Below are positions 24,305 to 33,177 of a stretch of DNA of 64,000 nt, piece by piece; within the stretch, counting starts at the first letter, position 1; each line of letters opens with the position of its first letter. The position numbers were made by a program, and so were the translations under genes. The notes under the pieces were generated by a model. That model worked only from the letters and a program-made list of their open reading frames with translations, made no database searches and was not told the DNA's origin. Source of the stretch: Salibacterium lacus (GTDB lineage: Bacteria; Bacillota; Bacilli; Bacillales; Marinococcaceae); assembly GCF_042684865.1 (NCBI RefSeq), contig NZ_JBHUML010000002.1, positions 1,426,001 to 1,490,000 on the forward strand, read 5' to 3'.

Positions 24305-25976
24305 CAGTTCTACTATTTCTATTCAGTCCCTTTCGAGCAACATATAGAATGACTATAATTAAAATACCCAAAGGAAATGCAGCGTACTTTAGTATCTCTT
24401 TTCTAAATATTGATCTTTCATGTTCACTGGCAACCTTCGTATTATCTACTTCGATTTCTCCGTTACCGGATGTGATGTTTATATCACCAGCTCTGACTGT
24501 ATTGTTTTGTTCTTTTAAGTTCAACCAAGCACTGTCATCAACTGCTTCAAGATTCTGCACGACTTTCTTCAGACCATCAAGACCCAGATACGGATGATAG
24601 AAAGCAGACAAATAGGATTTTGTAAGAGTAGACCGCTGCCCTATTTCTTCTTTCATACGCTCGAAGGAAGACTGCTCCCCTTTCTCGATATACCCCAGTG
24701 TTTCTGGATAAACTGTCATACCATGGAGAAAAGATGGCTGAGATTCATATGGGGGAGCATACTGCCCTTCCCATGTGGTGTCAGTTAACTGTAATTGCCC
24801 TACGTAAGAACTAAAATGCTCGGATACGACTTCATACCCCTGTTGCGACATAGCATAGTGAGGTGCTTCAAATGCCAATGGATATAATTTGTGATCCGTC
24901 AACTCTTGAATGCCCTTGTTAATTACTCCTTCGATATATTGTTTTTCAAAGGTTTCGGCTTCCTCTATATAACTGCGATATGCTTCATCCGTTCCAAAGT
25001 CGTTTTTCGTCTTTGCGTCTTCAGATGATGGTTGGTATATAGGCCGATCATTTTCGACATCCCAGAATTCAAAACCTTCCCCTGTTTCTGTATCTCTATA
25101 CTGATGTTCATATCCATGAAGCACCATACTTCCGCCGTGATTCTGCATATATTGTAAGGTATCAATCAATTCCGGTGAATCAGATAAATGAACGGTTTCT
25201 CCCGTTTCATTTGTATGAACCGGAATAAGAGAAACCATGTACGGAATGTTCATTTCTGCTAAAAATTCCGCCTGAGATTGAAGTTGCTTGGGATCCGATA
25301 ATGGATCAACGTCCTCCAACCGAAGATATTTAACAAGACTTTTATTCTCTTTTTCGAAATAAGCGGCCAACGATTCGGTAATTATCTGACCAAAGGGTGG
25401 AGAAAATGTTTCTCCGGAGAAATAATAGTTACCTCCCGAATGAACTACAAGTGGAACGCCTTCACTCTTTGCGGTGACGGTTGCCTTGTCATCTTTTCTG
25501 ATGTCATACACAATTCGTTCTTCTGGTAAGGTCATCGACATGTCCGTCCTGCTTGAAGAAACATTACCATTAATCAGCGTTTCGCCTTCCCATTCTAAAA
25601 AAGAAAAACGCTGCTTCAGTTGATCTGCATTATGGCCAGCCGCATAAATCTTTCCCTGATAGTTTTTCAGCACGTTTATCATTCTTTCAGACAACTGCTT
25701 TGGAACGCCGCCGTAGTAGACAAGGTGACTGTAGGAGCTCACCTCTTTTTCTTGCAGCTTGTCATCCGTTATCAATGTAATATCATCAGTGAACTGTCCA
25801 AGCAAAGCGTCCAGCATTCTCACTTCTTTCATCTGCTCTTGGTTTTTCAAGGAGTGAACGAGTAGCACACTTGGTTTTGTGTCATGGCCTTTCTCAGCAG
25901 AAACAGTAGAATGTCCTATAAGAAGCAATACGCTGGCAATGATAAAGACCCATTTATACATAGTTTTATCCTTCAT
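24288..25976 (-). CDS. Membrane-anchored DUF2334 protein (deacetylase-like fold), prophage cargo
   Basis: A 562-residue exported protein: signal peptide about 1-28, an N-terminal domain, a DUF2334 domain around residues 210-420 with LRLEDVDPLSDP, MVSLIPVHTN, MVLHGYEHQ and FEAPHYAMSQQGY, and a C-terminal helix (PLGILIIVILYVA, about 535-553) with a short basic tail. DUF2334 proteins resemble polysaccharide deacetylases; a likely role is in cell-surface glycans, but the substrate is unknown. It lies between the tail genes and the holin, has its own promoter and terminator, and is not a structural phage gene, so it is a probable moron. Confidence 0.82.
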   Translation of the reverse strand: MKDKTMYKWVFIIASVLLLIGHSTVSAEKGHDTKPSVLLVHSLKNQEQMKEVRMLDALLGQFTDDITLITDDKLQEKEVSSYSHLVYYGGVPKQLSERMINVLKNYQGKIYAAGHNADQLKQRFSFLEWEGETLINGNVSSSRTDMSMTLPEERIVYDIRKDDKATVTAKSEGVPLVVHSGGNYYFSGETFSPPFGQIITESLAAYFEKENKSLVKYLRLEDVDPLSDPKQLQSQAEFLAEMNIPYMVSLIPVHTNETGETVHLSDSPELIDTLQYMQNHGGSMVLHGYEHQYRDTETGEGFEFWDVENDRPIYQPSSEDAKTKNDFGTDEAYRSYIEEAETFEKQYIEGVINKGIQELTDHKLYPLAFEAPHYAMSQQGYEVVSEHFSSYVGQLQLTDTTWEGQYAPPYESQPSFLHGMTVYPETLGYIEKGEQSSFERMKEEIGQRSTLTKSYLSAFYHPYLGLDGLKKVVQNLEAVDDSAWLNLKEQNNTVRAGDINITSGNGEIEVDNTKVASEHERSIFRKEILKYAAFPLGILIIVILYVARKGLNRNSRTESPHS

Positions 25977-25997
25977 CTTTCTTCCTAGTTTTCATTT

Positions 25998-26027
25998 ATT
26001 TTACTACAGATAGATCATGCCCAACAA
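25998..26027 (-). promoter_or_regulatory. Promoter of the DUF2334 gene
   Basis: Minus-strand TTGTTG (26027-26022), 18 bases, TAAAAT (26003-25998), in the 52-base gap after the tail gene. Confidence 0.55.
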
Positions 26028-26028
26028 G

Positions 26029-28035
26029 TCACCCTCCTTCATATTGGTGTAAATTCACCTGCATCCATGCTTCACAATCGGAAGAATAGTAGTTCTGTCG
26101 AGGTGTCCAGCTATCCCGGCGTATTTGTGTACCAGCCCATATAAATGTTTCTTTGAATTGCCTACCTACTGCACCTGCGGCAGCCTTCTCAATCAACGGC
26201 CATTCTTCTTCCGCATTTTCAGGCTTCAGTACAAAACCTGCAAAATAATGCTGCTTCACAAATGGATAGCCTAATTCCAGCCACGCATAAGGATATACGT
26301 TGACATGTTGATCATTTTCACTTGTCACCCAGTCATAGTCTTCAATTTGAATAAAATCAAGCTGATTGTCGTTCCACACATAGAATGGCGTGTTCACCGT
26401 TTGCATCATCACTGGAACACGCTCTTTATCAAGAACAGAAGGAGGGAAAAACAGTACGGTGTATCTTGAATCTTCATACTCATTGGCAATTGACTTCATA
26501 AACTCCGAGTAATCACCAAGATAGTGTTTCAATTTCTTCCAAACTTCTATATTCTCTTCAGTTGCTATCGTTTTTGATTCTTCATAGACAGGAAGCTGCT
26601 CCCCCGTCTCTGATTCATATCTGTTCAAAGTGTTAGGGGAATAAAAACAAGGCGGCTGTCCTTCAAATGGTTGATTAACATCACCCGGCTGAAACTCTTG
26701 CCACCAGTACCATGGTTCACCAAGCTGTAATGTCACTTGCATACCTTCAGATTCAACAATATCTAATATCTCTTTGCTTATTTTTCTGATATACGTTTGT
26801 ACAGCTTCATTATTCGGGTCATAGAAGTTGGTGGGTGGTTGCCAACCTGTTGCTCCCGGCTGTCCATCATACATAAGCTGTTTCCAGTCATCAGGCATCT
26901 GCAAGTGTTCCATTGAAACGGAGATAATAATTTCATCAAAGTTGTTCAGCTTCATATGCTTCAGAAAACTTTGTAACCACACTCGGAACGGTTCATTGAT
27001 GCCTTTTGTTGTATCAATCGTTTGTACGTTGTAACCTGTACTTTCCTCACCTTCTTGACCTACTTTATTGTGAAAGTGTGAAGCACCAATGTATAAATTG
27101 ATCAGCTTTTCATAGCCAAGTGTGTTCATCTGCTCCATTAACCTTTTTGGGTTTTTATCGTACTCATCATCAAATCCCTCTGCTGGACGGTATACAGTAC
27201 GTGGCATTGGCTCAGGCTTTGTATTCAACTCCCCATTTTCCACCTCTATACCGGATAATGTAATAGTAAAATCATCAGTTCTCCCTGTAAGAACACGACT
27301 TCCCTCTACATAATAATCAGGGATAATAGAAAATGTCATTTTAGATATGGTTGTAGGGTCAATCATCGTCTGTAAATCAGGGTGAGTACCTTCGTATAGG
27401 TTATTAAAATCCAACGTGTACTTCTCATGAGTATTGTAGGTATAGGTGATATCAACATCAGCATTATAAGGAATGCCGCCTTCTTTTGTATAAAAAAGAC
27501 CATTTACATAGTCCATATCATAATCTTTGCCTAATTCACCTGTTCCACTCCTTGTCTCGGTACTTGTAGATCCATCTGGATTCTGCACAGTTACTTCTTT
27601 CGTCCACTCTACCGTTTCACTACCTACATCAATCCACGGATGAGACAACTCAATTTCTCCATCAAATAGAAAGGAATCTGAGCCATCGTTTTTCTGTCCA
27701 TACAAGCCAAGTGTGACAATATATTCTGTACCATCCTTTGCTGTCACATTCATCGAAGTTTTCAATGTCTGATCGTTGAAGTGTGCTACTTTTCCGGTAT
27801 ATTCAGGCACAAAAGAGAATGTCACATCGGTGTAGTCGTAATTGGTTGTATATTTGTAGTGATCATGAGTGTTCACATCTTCACTTTGATAATACACACC
27901 AATATAATCACCCTCTGTTGTAAAAAAGCCAGTCATCACAAGGTTTCCACTATCGGTAGTGGTCAATGTACACATACACTCAAAGTTGAATACTGTACGC
28001 CACAAATCAGGGTCAAAACGTTGATATATAGCCAT
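26029..28035 (-). CDS. Phage tail protein with glycosidase-like TIM-barrel region
   Basis: A 668-residue protein at the tip end of the tail module. ATG 28035 follows GGGAGGG; the longer open frame upstream overlaps the previous gene. The N-terminal ~270 residues are beta-rich, with a loop of Thr/Ser repeats. From about residue 290 it looks like an alpha/beta barrel: DEIIISVSMEHLQM, GMQVTLQLGEPWYWWQ and IQIEDYDWV each end a strand with acidic residues, as in glycoside hydrolases and in the TIM-barrel domain of gene-transfer-agent tail proteins. It may cut or bind a surface glycan during adsorption. Enzyme activity is inference. Confidence 0.65.
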   Translation of the reverse strand: MAIYQRFDPDLWRTVFNFECMCTLTTTDSGNLVMTGFFTTEGDYIGVYYQSEDVNTHDHYKYTTNYDYTDVTFSFVPEYTGKVAHFNDQTLKTSMNVTAKDGTEYIVTLGLYGQKNDGSDSFLFDGEIELSHPWIDVGSETVEWTKEVTVQNPDGSTSTETRSGTGELGKDYDMDYVNGLFYTKEGGIPYNADVDITYTYNTHEKYTLDFNNLYEGTHPDLQTMIDPTTISKMTFSIIPDYYVEGSRVLTGRTDDFTITLSGIEVENGELNTKPEPMPRTVYRPAEGFDDEYDKNPKRLMEQMNTLGYEKLINLYIGASHFHNKVGQEGEESTGYNVQTIDTTKGINEPFRVWLQSFLKHMKLNNFDEIIISVSMEHLQMPDDWKQLMYDGQPGATGWQPPTNFYDPNNEAVQTYIRKISKEILDIVESEGMQVTLQLGEPWYWWQEFQPGDVNQPFEGQPPCFYSPNTLNRYESETGEQLPVYEESKTIATEENIEVWKKLKHYLGDYSEFMKSIANEYEDSRYTVLFFPPSVLDKERVPVMMQTVNTPFYVWNDNQLDFIQIEDYDWVTSENDQHVNVYPYAWLELGYPFVKQHYFAGFVLKPENAEEEWPLIEKAAAGAVGRQFKETFIWAGTQIRRDSWTPRQNYYSSDCEAWMQVNLHQYEGG

Positions 28036-28036
28036 G

Positions 28037-29347
28037 TTATACCCTCCCGAATGCAAGCATACAGAATTGTTGCCCACTGCCAGAAGGAGCATGGATTTTG
28101 CAACCAGTATAGACGGGAATATCCTGGAGTGTAGATTGAATATATTCAACGGTCGGTTGGATAGATTCAGAGCCAATCACCGTACAGTTGATGACTGGTT
28201 TTGTTTTGAATGGCACGGAAAAGTCAATTGTCGTCTCTTCATTGCTGAATGGAACAGTCACAAACTCTGTCCATACATTCCCACGTCTAATACCTGTATC
28301 TGTCTCTTGCTTCAACATAATATCTGCAATCAAACGGTCGGCAGAGGGTATCATTTCCTCTAATGTGACCGTTCGTTGTACACCATTGCCATAAGGTACG
28401 ATAGTCGTTTCAGTGACCAGCATTTGAAAACGAACGTCTAATTCTTCATCTATCACAAGAACTCTATCACCTGTGCCTATATCTTTCTCGAGAAAATCAA
28501 CGTCCACCTCATAGCTGATTTTCGGATCTTTGTTTCGTTCAAGATAATCTTTAGCAGCCTGATACAAACTCTGCACATCAGCGATATTATCAAAGCTGAC
28601 AGATGCTTCACGCGGAAGTTTATAGTCACCAATTGTGTCAGCATCAATGTATAGATTGCCATTTGTATCAGGGTGTTCCTCTAGTGTGAGACCATCAGAG
28701 CCATATGGGTAAAGCCTAGTAATGACACTCTTGCCATCTATAATACGTGTGACTTGGTTTGTGTTTTTGCGGTTGTGTATCAACTCTGCTACACTTTCAC
28801 CCTCAGCAGGAAGAAGTGTAATAGTAAACATGCCACTCGAATCAGGTAAACCAGTACACACACGAATGGCATAGATATCTTTCACTAGTTCATCAATGAT
28901 AGAAAGTTTTGCCCCTTTGGTCTGTGGAATGTTCACTTTAAATACATCGCTTAATTGACTTTTAGCCTGAAAACGTGTTCCATTCAGTATACCGGCTAAC
29001 ACATCGGCAGGTTTGCCATTCTGAACAGATGCAAAATTAGGCTCAAATGCATCCAATAGCTCAAACATAATATGTTCAGCCTGCACCGATACATAGTGTT
29101 GTTTTCCTTGTGTATATTCCTCAATAATGCGGATGATAAAGACAGTATCATTCCATCTCACAAACCTACCTTCCCTGATTTGGTCATAAAAGGTGGAATC
29201 TCTAGGAAAATTAAATTGAAAGGAACAGATATCATTCTTTTTGTCGTCCATTTCCGCATCAAAGAAGTCCTGGATGACAGCAATGCCGTTACTGTTAAAA
29301 TACTCTTCATACTCATCATAAAGATATATGTAATCTACATTTGCCAT
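28037..29347 (-). CDS. Tail-associated protein, Gp37-like/prophage tail endopeptidase family
   Basis: A 436-residue protein directly after the distal tail protein, the place of the Tal/tail-spike base gene. It has the pattern of siphophage Gp37-like proteins: DICSFQFNFPRDS, VRWNDTVFIIRIIEEYTQ, a long middle with VITRLYPYGSDGL, then DIGTGDRVLVIDEELDVRFQMLVTE. The last ~80 residues form a separate beta-rich end domain. It probably forms the hub of the tail tip. One base separates it from the next gene. Confidence 0.78.
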   Translation of the reverse strand: MANVDYIYLYDEYEEYFNSNGIAVIQDFFDAEMDDKKNDICSFQFNFPRDSTFYDQIREGRFVRWNDTVFIIRIIEEYTQGKQHYVSVQAEHIMFELLDAFEPNFASVQNGKPADVLAGILNGTRFQAKSQLSDVFKVNIPQTKGAKLSIIDELVKDIYAIRVCTGLPDSSGMFTITLLPAEGESVAELIHNRKNTNQVTRIIDGKSVITRLYPYGSDGLTLEEHPDTNGNLYIDADTIGDYKLPREASVSFDNIADVQSLYQAAKDYLERNKDPKISYEVDVDFLEKDIGTGDRVLVIDEELDVRFQMLVTETTIVPYGNGVQRTVTLEEMIPSADRLIADIMLKQETDTGIRRGNVWTEFVTVPFSNEETTIDFSVPFKTKPVINCTVIGSESIQPTVEYIQSTLQDIPVYTGCKIHAPSGSGQQFCMLAFGRV

Positions 29348-29364
29348 GCTGCATACTCCCCTTT

Positions 29365-30108
29365 CTATACATATCGCTCTCTGTAAGATAGGTTTAATGA
29401 ACCTGAAACATCGCCGTCTATGACGACTTTTGATGTGTTGATATTTAACTGTAGAAAGTCACCACTACTATTCATCAATCCATTTGAACCATTGTCATCA
29501 ATAGTAAAATTGATAAAATCAATCGTCATGTAGGTATCATGAGAGCTACTATCATAACTGAATGTACTCTCTGAACCATCTTTCTGCACTGTTTTGATGG
29601 TGAATGATCCTGCTGTACCAGACACAGTAATTGTAAATCCGGTACTTTTTGTGCCGTAATACTCTATAGGTATCTCCTGTGGCAAGGAAAGGGCATCAAA
29701 ATACTTTTCAATAGAATTTGCACTCTCATAATATGGACTTGCGGCAGTAATTGAAAACTCAAACTCTGCCGCATTGTGGCTTCTTTTGGTGATACTTATT
29801 GTACTCTGCAAAAATACTTTCAATCTTCTGTTTGACCAGGCATCAAATTCAATGTATACCTCTTTCTGGTCACCATTTTCATCTAAGAATAACCTCTTAA
29901 ATTGGTCGATCTTCTCCATATAATCTGAACCTAAAATGAAACATGGAATAGAAAAGGAACGGACGCCATGCACCGTTCCATAATACACACTCCCACTTGT
30001 ATTCAACTCCTGCATATATTGCCGTAGCTCAGGAAGAATGGCATACTCCATATCAGAAGTTGGATACACACCATACTGGTTTTTGATATCAAAGCCATCT
30101 ATCTTCAT
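29365..30108 (-). CDS. Distal tail protein (Dit)
   Basis: A 247-residue siphophage tail component: FDIKNQYGVYPTSDMEYAILPELRQY, SIPCFILGSDYMEKIDQFKRLF and EFDAWSNRRLKVFLQSTI are typical of the Dit N-terminal domain. Dit forms the ring joining the tail tube to the tip. Its start overlaps the tape-measure stop by four bases. Confidence 0.85.
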   Translation of the reverse strand: MKIDGFDIKNQYGVYPTSDMEYAILPELRQYMQELNTSGSVYYGTVHGVRSFSIPCFILGSDYMEKIDQFKRLFLDENGDQKEVYIEFDAWSNRRLKVFLQSTISITKRSHNAAEFEFSITAASPYYESANSIEKYFDALSLPQEIPIEYYGTKSTGFTITVSGTAGSFTIKTVQKDGSESTFSYDSSSHDTYMTIDFINFTIDDNGSNGLMNSSGDFLQLNINTSKVVIDGDVSGSLNLSYRERYV

Positions 30109-32579
30109 CGTCTGCCACTCCCCCTTTTTCTATTTTCAATTTGCCTGAATAAATCTCTGGATATTTTCTCTATGTCAGCTTCTTCACGTACTGTTAAATT
30201 CGCCCCTTCCATCATGCCGCGGAAGTTATTCATCTCTGTTGTTCCGCCTGCACCACCATTCATATCAGGTGTAGCAACTGATGGCATACTTGGTGTAGCT
30301 GCTTGTGCCATCCTATCACTGGCTTGCCGGATCTTCTTCTGCATAGCTTCCATGCCAACCACAAGACCTTCACCGGTGAAACGGCCAAGTTCAGCCGTAA
30401 CTTTTGAAGGAGAATTGATGTTCAATGCACCTTGAATGCGGTCTTTGATTCCATCAGCTATCTCTTTAGCTTTGTTCCATACCTGACTTGCCATCTCAGA
30501 AATACCGTTCAGCAAGCCCTGTATTATATCTCTTCCAATTTGAGTTAAATTAATAGAAGATAAGAATGATTTTGCTTGATTCCATATATTCTGAATGGAA
30601 TTTTTCGCTTCAGTCATCTTACTGCTGACTGTGCTTGCAATACCAGAAAGAGCAGATGAGAACCAGCTTTTTATGCTGTTCCAGATAGACTGTATGGTAG
30701 TTTTCACGGTATTAAATACCGTTTGAGTAGTGTTTTTAATCGTATTCCATGCTGCAGTAAGTGCATTTTTTATAGCATTAACTGTAGTGGTAAAGGCAGT
30801 TTTAATACCGTTCCAGATGGTCTTGATAGTATTTTTGATAGCATTGAATACTGTAGAAGTGATATTTTTAAGGCGTTTCCAGCTATTTTGGATGAAAGTT
30901 TTAATAGCATTTACAGTGGTAGTGAAGACTGTTTTAATGGCTTTCCATATTGTTTTGATGGTGGTCTTTATTGCTTTCATGACAGTTTTTATGATTGTTT
31001 TGTATAGCTTGAAATACTGTTTAATACCAGTCCATATACCCTTTATAACGGTCATAACAGCCGTTTTAATGGCTTGCCAAACCGTAGATAGAGTATTTTT
31101 AATAGCATTCCATACGTTTTTTGCCTGCGTGCCAAGATTCTTAAACCACTTCACAATATTATTTACCCACTGTGGCAATGTCGTGGTGAAAAAGTCCATT
31201 GTTGCCTGCCATGCTGTCTTTATGGCTTCCCATGCCTTATTCACAACATTTCGGAATGTCTCAGAACGTTTGTAGGCTATAACAAGTCCAGCAGCCAAGG
31301 CGGCTATCGCGGCTATAACGAGTCCTACTGGACCAGTTAAAACGGAAAATACCGGACCTAGTTTTGTGACAACGCTAATGATATTACCCACAGAGGATAT
31401 CAGCGTTCCCATAACCACAAGCAAAGGGCCAATGGCTGCGGCTATACCTCCAATGGCTATGGATATTTTCTGAGCTGTAGGACTTAAATCGTTGAATTTG
31501 GATACTAATTTGGTAACTAAAGTGGTCGCTTTCGTGACGATAGGTTCTAAAGTACTTCCTAATTCAGCCATTGATTGTTTAAAATTTGCTTGCGCTTCCT
31601 GGGATTTAACCAGTTCTTCATTATTCTTTCTGTACTCTTCATTAACTTTAGAAAGTCCACTGTCAGCAAGGGTCTGTAGAACATAGTTCTGTGCATTTCC
31701 ATTCTCCGTTGCCTTTTGAAGCCCTTGATTAAACTTTTCCATGTCTATCCCAAGTCGATCAATAAGCTCTGAAAATGGACCTACAGCTTTTCCTGTCGAT
31801 ATCGTCTCTTGCAATCCATCAGCGAGTGATTCCATTTTCAACGTATCGGGGAATTTTACAACCGCACCAGAAAGAGCATCCATAGCCTTTGTCATGCCCT
31901 GTTGGTCAAAGCCAGACGCTAGAAGATTAGACAAGGCTTCAACATTTGCATTGGTATCATCAGATACTCCAGAAAGGCGTACAAGAGCATCATTCATTGC
32001 ATCTGCTCCTACGCCTGCCTGTTCAGCGTTGGTCTGCAACTTACTTAAGTTCTGCCTATATTCTTCTGTACCTTTGGTGACTGCTCCAAGTCCTGCCAGT
32101 ATTGGACCTGTTAAAAAGCCGGACATTTTACCTCCGGTATCCTTTAATCCATCTCCAATACCTTTCATTTTCTCGCTTGCGTTCTGCATTTTGTCAGCAA
32201 ATTTATTGGCTTGTTGCTGAGATTCTTGCAGTTTTGTTTCAAATGTAGATAGTTTGGATTCTGTTTCCGTTATCTCTCTTTGAAACGACCGGTACTGCTC
32301 TTCTCCAATTTCGCCGCTTTCAAATTGTTGCTGCACCTGGCTTTGTGCATCACGTAACTGATCTAATTTTGAAGATGTATTCTCAACCTGATCAGCCAGC
32401 AGTTTTTGTTTTTGTGCAATCAAATCAGTATTGCCGGGATTGAATTTAAGCAGTTTATCAACGTCTTGAAGCTCACTCTGGAGATTCTTAGAACGCTTAT
32501 TGACGTTAGATAGAGCCTTATCAAGACCTTTCGTCTCGCCATCCAGTTCTATCGTGATACCTTTGATTCGTTTTGCCAT
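30105..32579 (-). CDS. Tail tape measure protein
   Basis: An 824-residue protein that sets tail length. Residues 1-150 are coiled coil (LSNVNKRSKNLQSELQDV, LSTFETKLQESQQQANKF); then a TMP core domain (about 155-340), a hydrophobic segment (VGLVIAAIAALAAGLVIAYK, about 415-435), and a stretch of about 200 residues made of diverged repeats such as FTTTVNAIK and IWNAIK in which Trp recurs. The repeat region is AT-rich. The C-terminal ~150 residues include INSPSKVTAELGRFTGEGLVVGM. Confidence 0.93.
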   Translation of the reverse strand: MAKRIKGITIELDGETKGLDKALSNVNKRSKNLQSELQDVDKLLKFNPGNTDLIAQKQKLLADQVENTSSKLDQLRDAQSQVQQQFESGEIGEEQYRSFQREITETESKLSTFETKLQESQQQANKFADKMQNASEKMKGIGDGLKDTGGKMSGFLTGPILAGLGAVTKGTEEYRQNLSKLQTNAEQAGVGADAMNDALVRLSGVSDDTNANVEALSNLLASGFDQQGMTKAMDALSGAVVKFPDTLKMESLADGLQETISTGKAVGPFSELIDRLGIDMEKFNQGLQKATENGNAQNYVLQTLADSGLSKVNEEYRKNNEELVKSQEAQANFKQSMAELGSTLEPIVTKATTLVTKLVSKFNDLSPTAQKISIAIGGIAAAIGPLLVVMGTLISSVGNIISVVTKLGPVFSVLTGPVGLVIAAIAALAAGLVIAYKRSETFRNVVNKAWEAIKTAWQATMDFFTTTLPQWVNNIVKWFKNLGTQAKNVWNAIKNTLSTVWQAIKTAVMTVIKGIWTGIKQYFKLYKTIIKTVMKAIKTTIKTIWKAIKTVFTTTVNAIKTFIQNSWKRLKNITSTVFNAIKNTIKTIWNGIKTAFTTTVNAIKNALTAAWNTIKNTTQTVFNTVKTTIQSIWNSIKSWFSSALSGIASTVSSKMTEAKNSIQNIWNQAKSFLSSINLTQIGRDIIQGLLNGISEMASQVWNKAKEIADGIKDRIQGALNINSPSKVTAELGRFTGEGLVVGMEAMQKKIRQASDRMAQAATPSMPSVATPDMNGGAGGTTEMNNFRGMMEGANLTVREEADIEKISRDLFRQIENRKRGSGRR

Positions 32580-32599
32580 TATTCCACCTCCTTCCTCTT

Positions 32600-32818
32600 T
32601 TAGAAGGCGTCAAAATCCTTCTGTGTAGCCCTGCGTACACTATCTTGCTGTTGCTGTTGGTCTTTCGGCTTGTTCCACTCAATGTAGGTATCTACAATGT
32701 CCAAAGCCATGCCAATAGTTATTTCATCCAACTCAAAATACGATAGTCCAGCCTGTTTACACGTCATAAAAAAGGAATCGGTAGTGATTGGCTCACTGTC
32801 CGATTCCTGATCTGTCAC
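32600..32818 (-). CDS. Tail assembly chaperone, frameshift-extension part (gpT-like)
   Basis: A 72-codon frame in the -1 phase relative to the preceding chaperone gene, beginning exactly at the slippery run. It is almost certainly expressed as a C-terminal extension of the upstream protein (the gpG-gpGT arrangement) rather than from its own GTG, which has no ribosome site. It lies directly upstream of the tape measure gene, which this protein chaperones. The product has a Gln run and no metal motifs. Confidence 0.75.
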   Translation of the reverse strand: MTDQESDSEPITTDSFFMTCKQAGLSYFELDEITIGMALDIVDTYIEWNKPKDQQQQQDSVRRATQKDFDAF

Positions 32819-33159
32819 TTTTTTTTACCTTCAATGGAGTTTGTAATAAGCTCCTGGATCTCCACCAAAATATCCATAAGAGGGAATGTTTCAAACTCAT
32901 CTAACCATTCCAGCGGCTCTGGGATAGAGATATCTGCTGTTTTTGCCATGACCCAACAGATATTGTAGAACACTTCCATGTCTAGCATCTGCAGCTCTTC
33001 ATAGCTCAATTGCTGATTTTTCTTCACATTAGACAGTTGTTGCATCTTCATGATATCCACGAAGAAATCCTGATTGAATTGCTTTTTGTACCTGAGGGGC
33101 GTTGAACCTTTGGATTCAAACCGTATCTGTTTGCCGTCTATCTCTATTGTTTTTTCCAT
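32815..33159 (-). CDS. Tail assembly chaperone (gpG-like)
   Basis: A 114-residue protein between the major tail protein and the tape measure, the standard place of the chaperone. It ends in GKKK encoded across eight consecutive A residues, followed by TGA; a -1 slip there continues into the next frame (32600-32818) for a product of about 185 residues. Confidence 0.8.
   Translation of the reverse strand: MEKTIEIDGKQIRFESKGSTPLRYKKQFNQDFFVDIMKMQQLSNVKKNQQLSYEELQMLDMEVFYNICWVMAKTADISIPEPLEWLDEFETFPLMDILVEIQELITNSIEGKKK
32819..32826 (-). other. Programmed -1 frameshift site
   Basis: Minus-strand GGT AAA AAA AAG TGA: eight A residues just before the stop of the first frame. A -1 slip reads AAA AAA AAA GTG ACA and continues in the 72-codon frame. 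Confidence 0.75.
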
Positions 33160-33177
33160 ATTGTTTTATCTCCTTTA

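Noticed and set aside
30700..30960. CRISPR-like repeats
   Set aside because: The repeats are degenerate, have no uniform spacers, and encode the tape measure protein.
32600..32818. Independent gene starting at GTG 32818
   Set aside because: There is no ribosome site at correct spacing and the A8 run shows it is joined by frameshift to the preceding frame.
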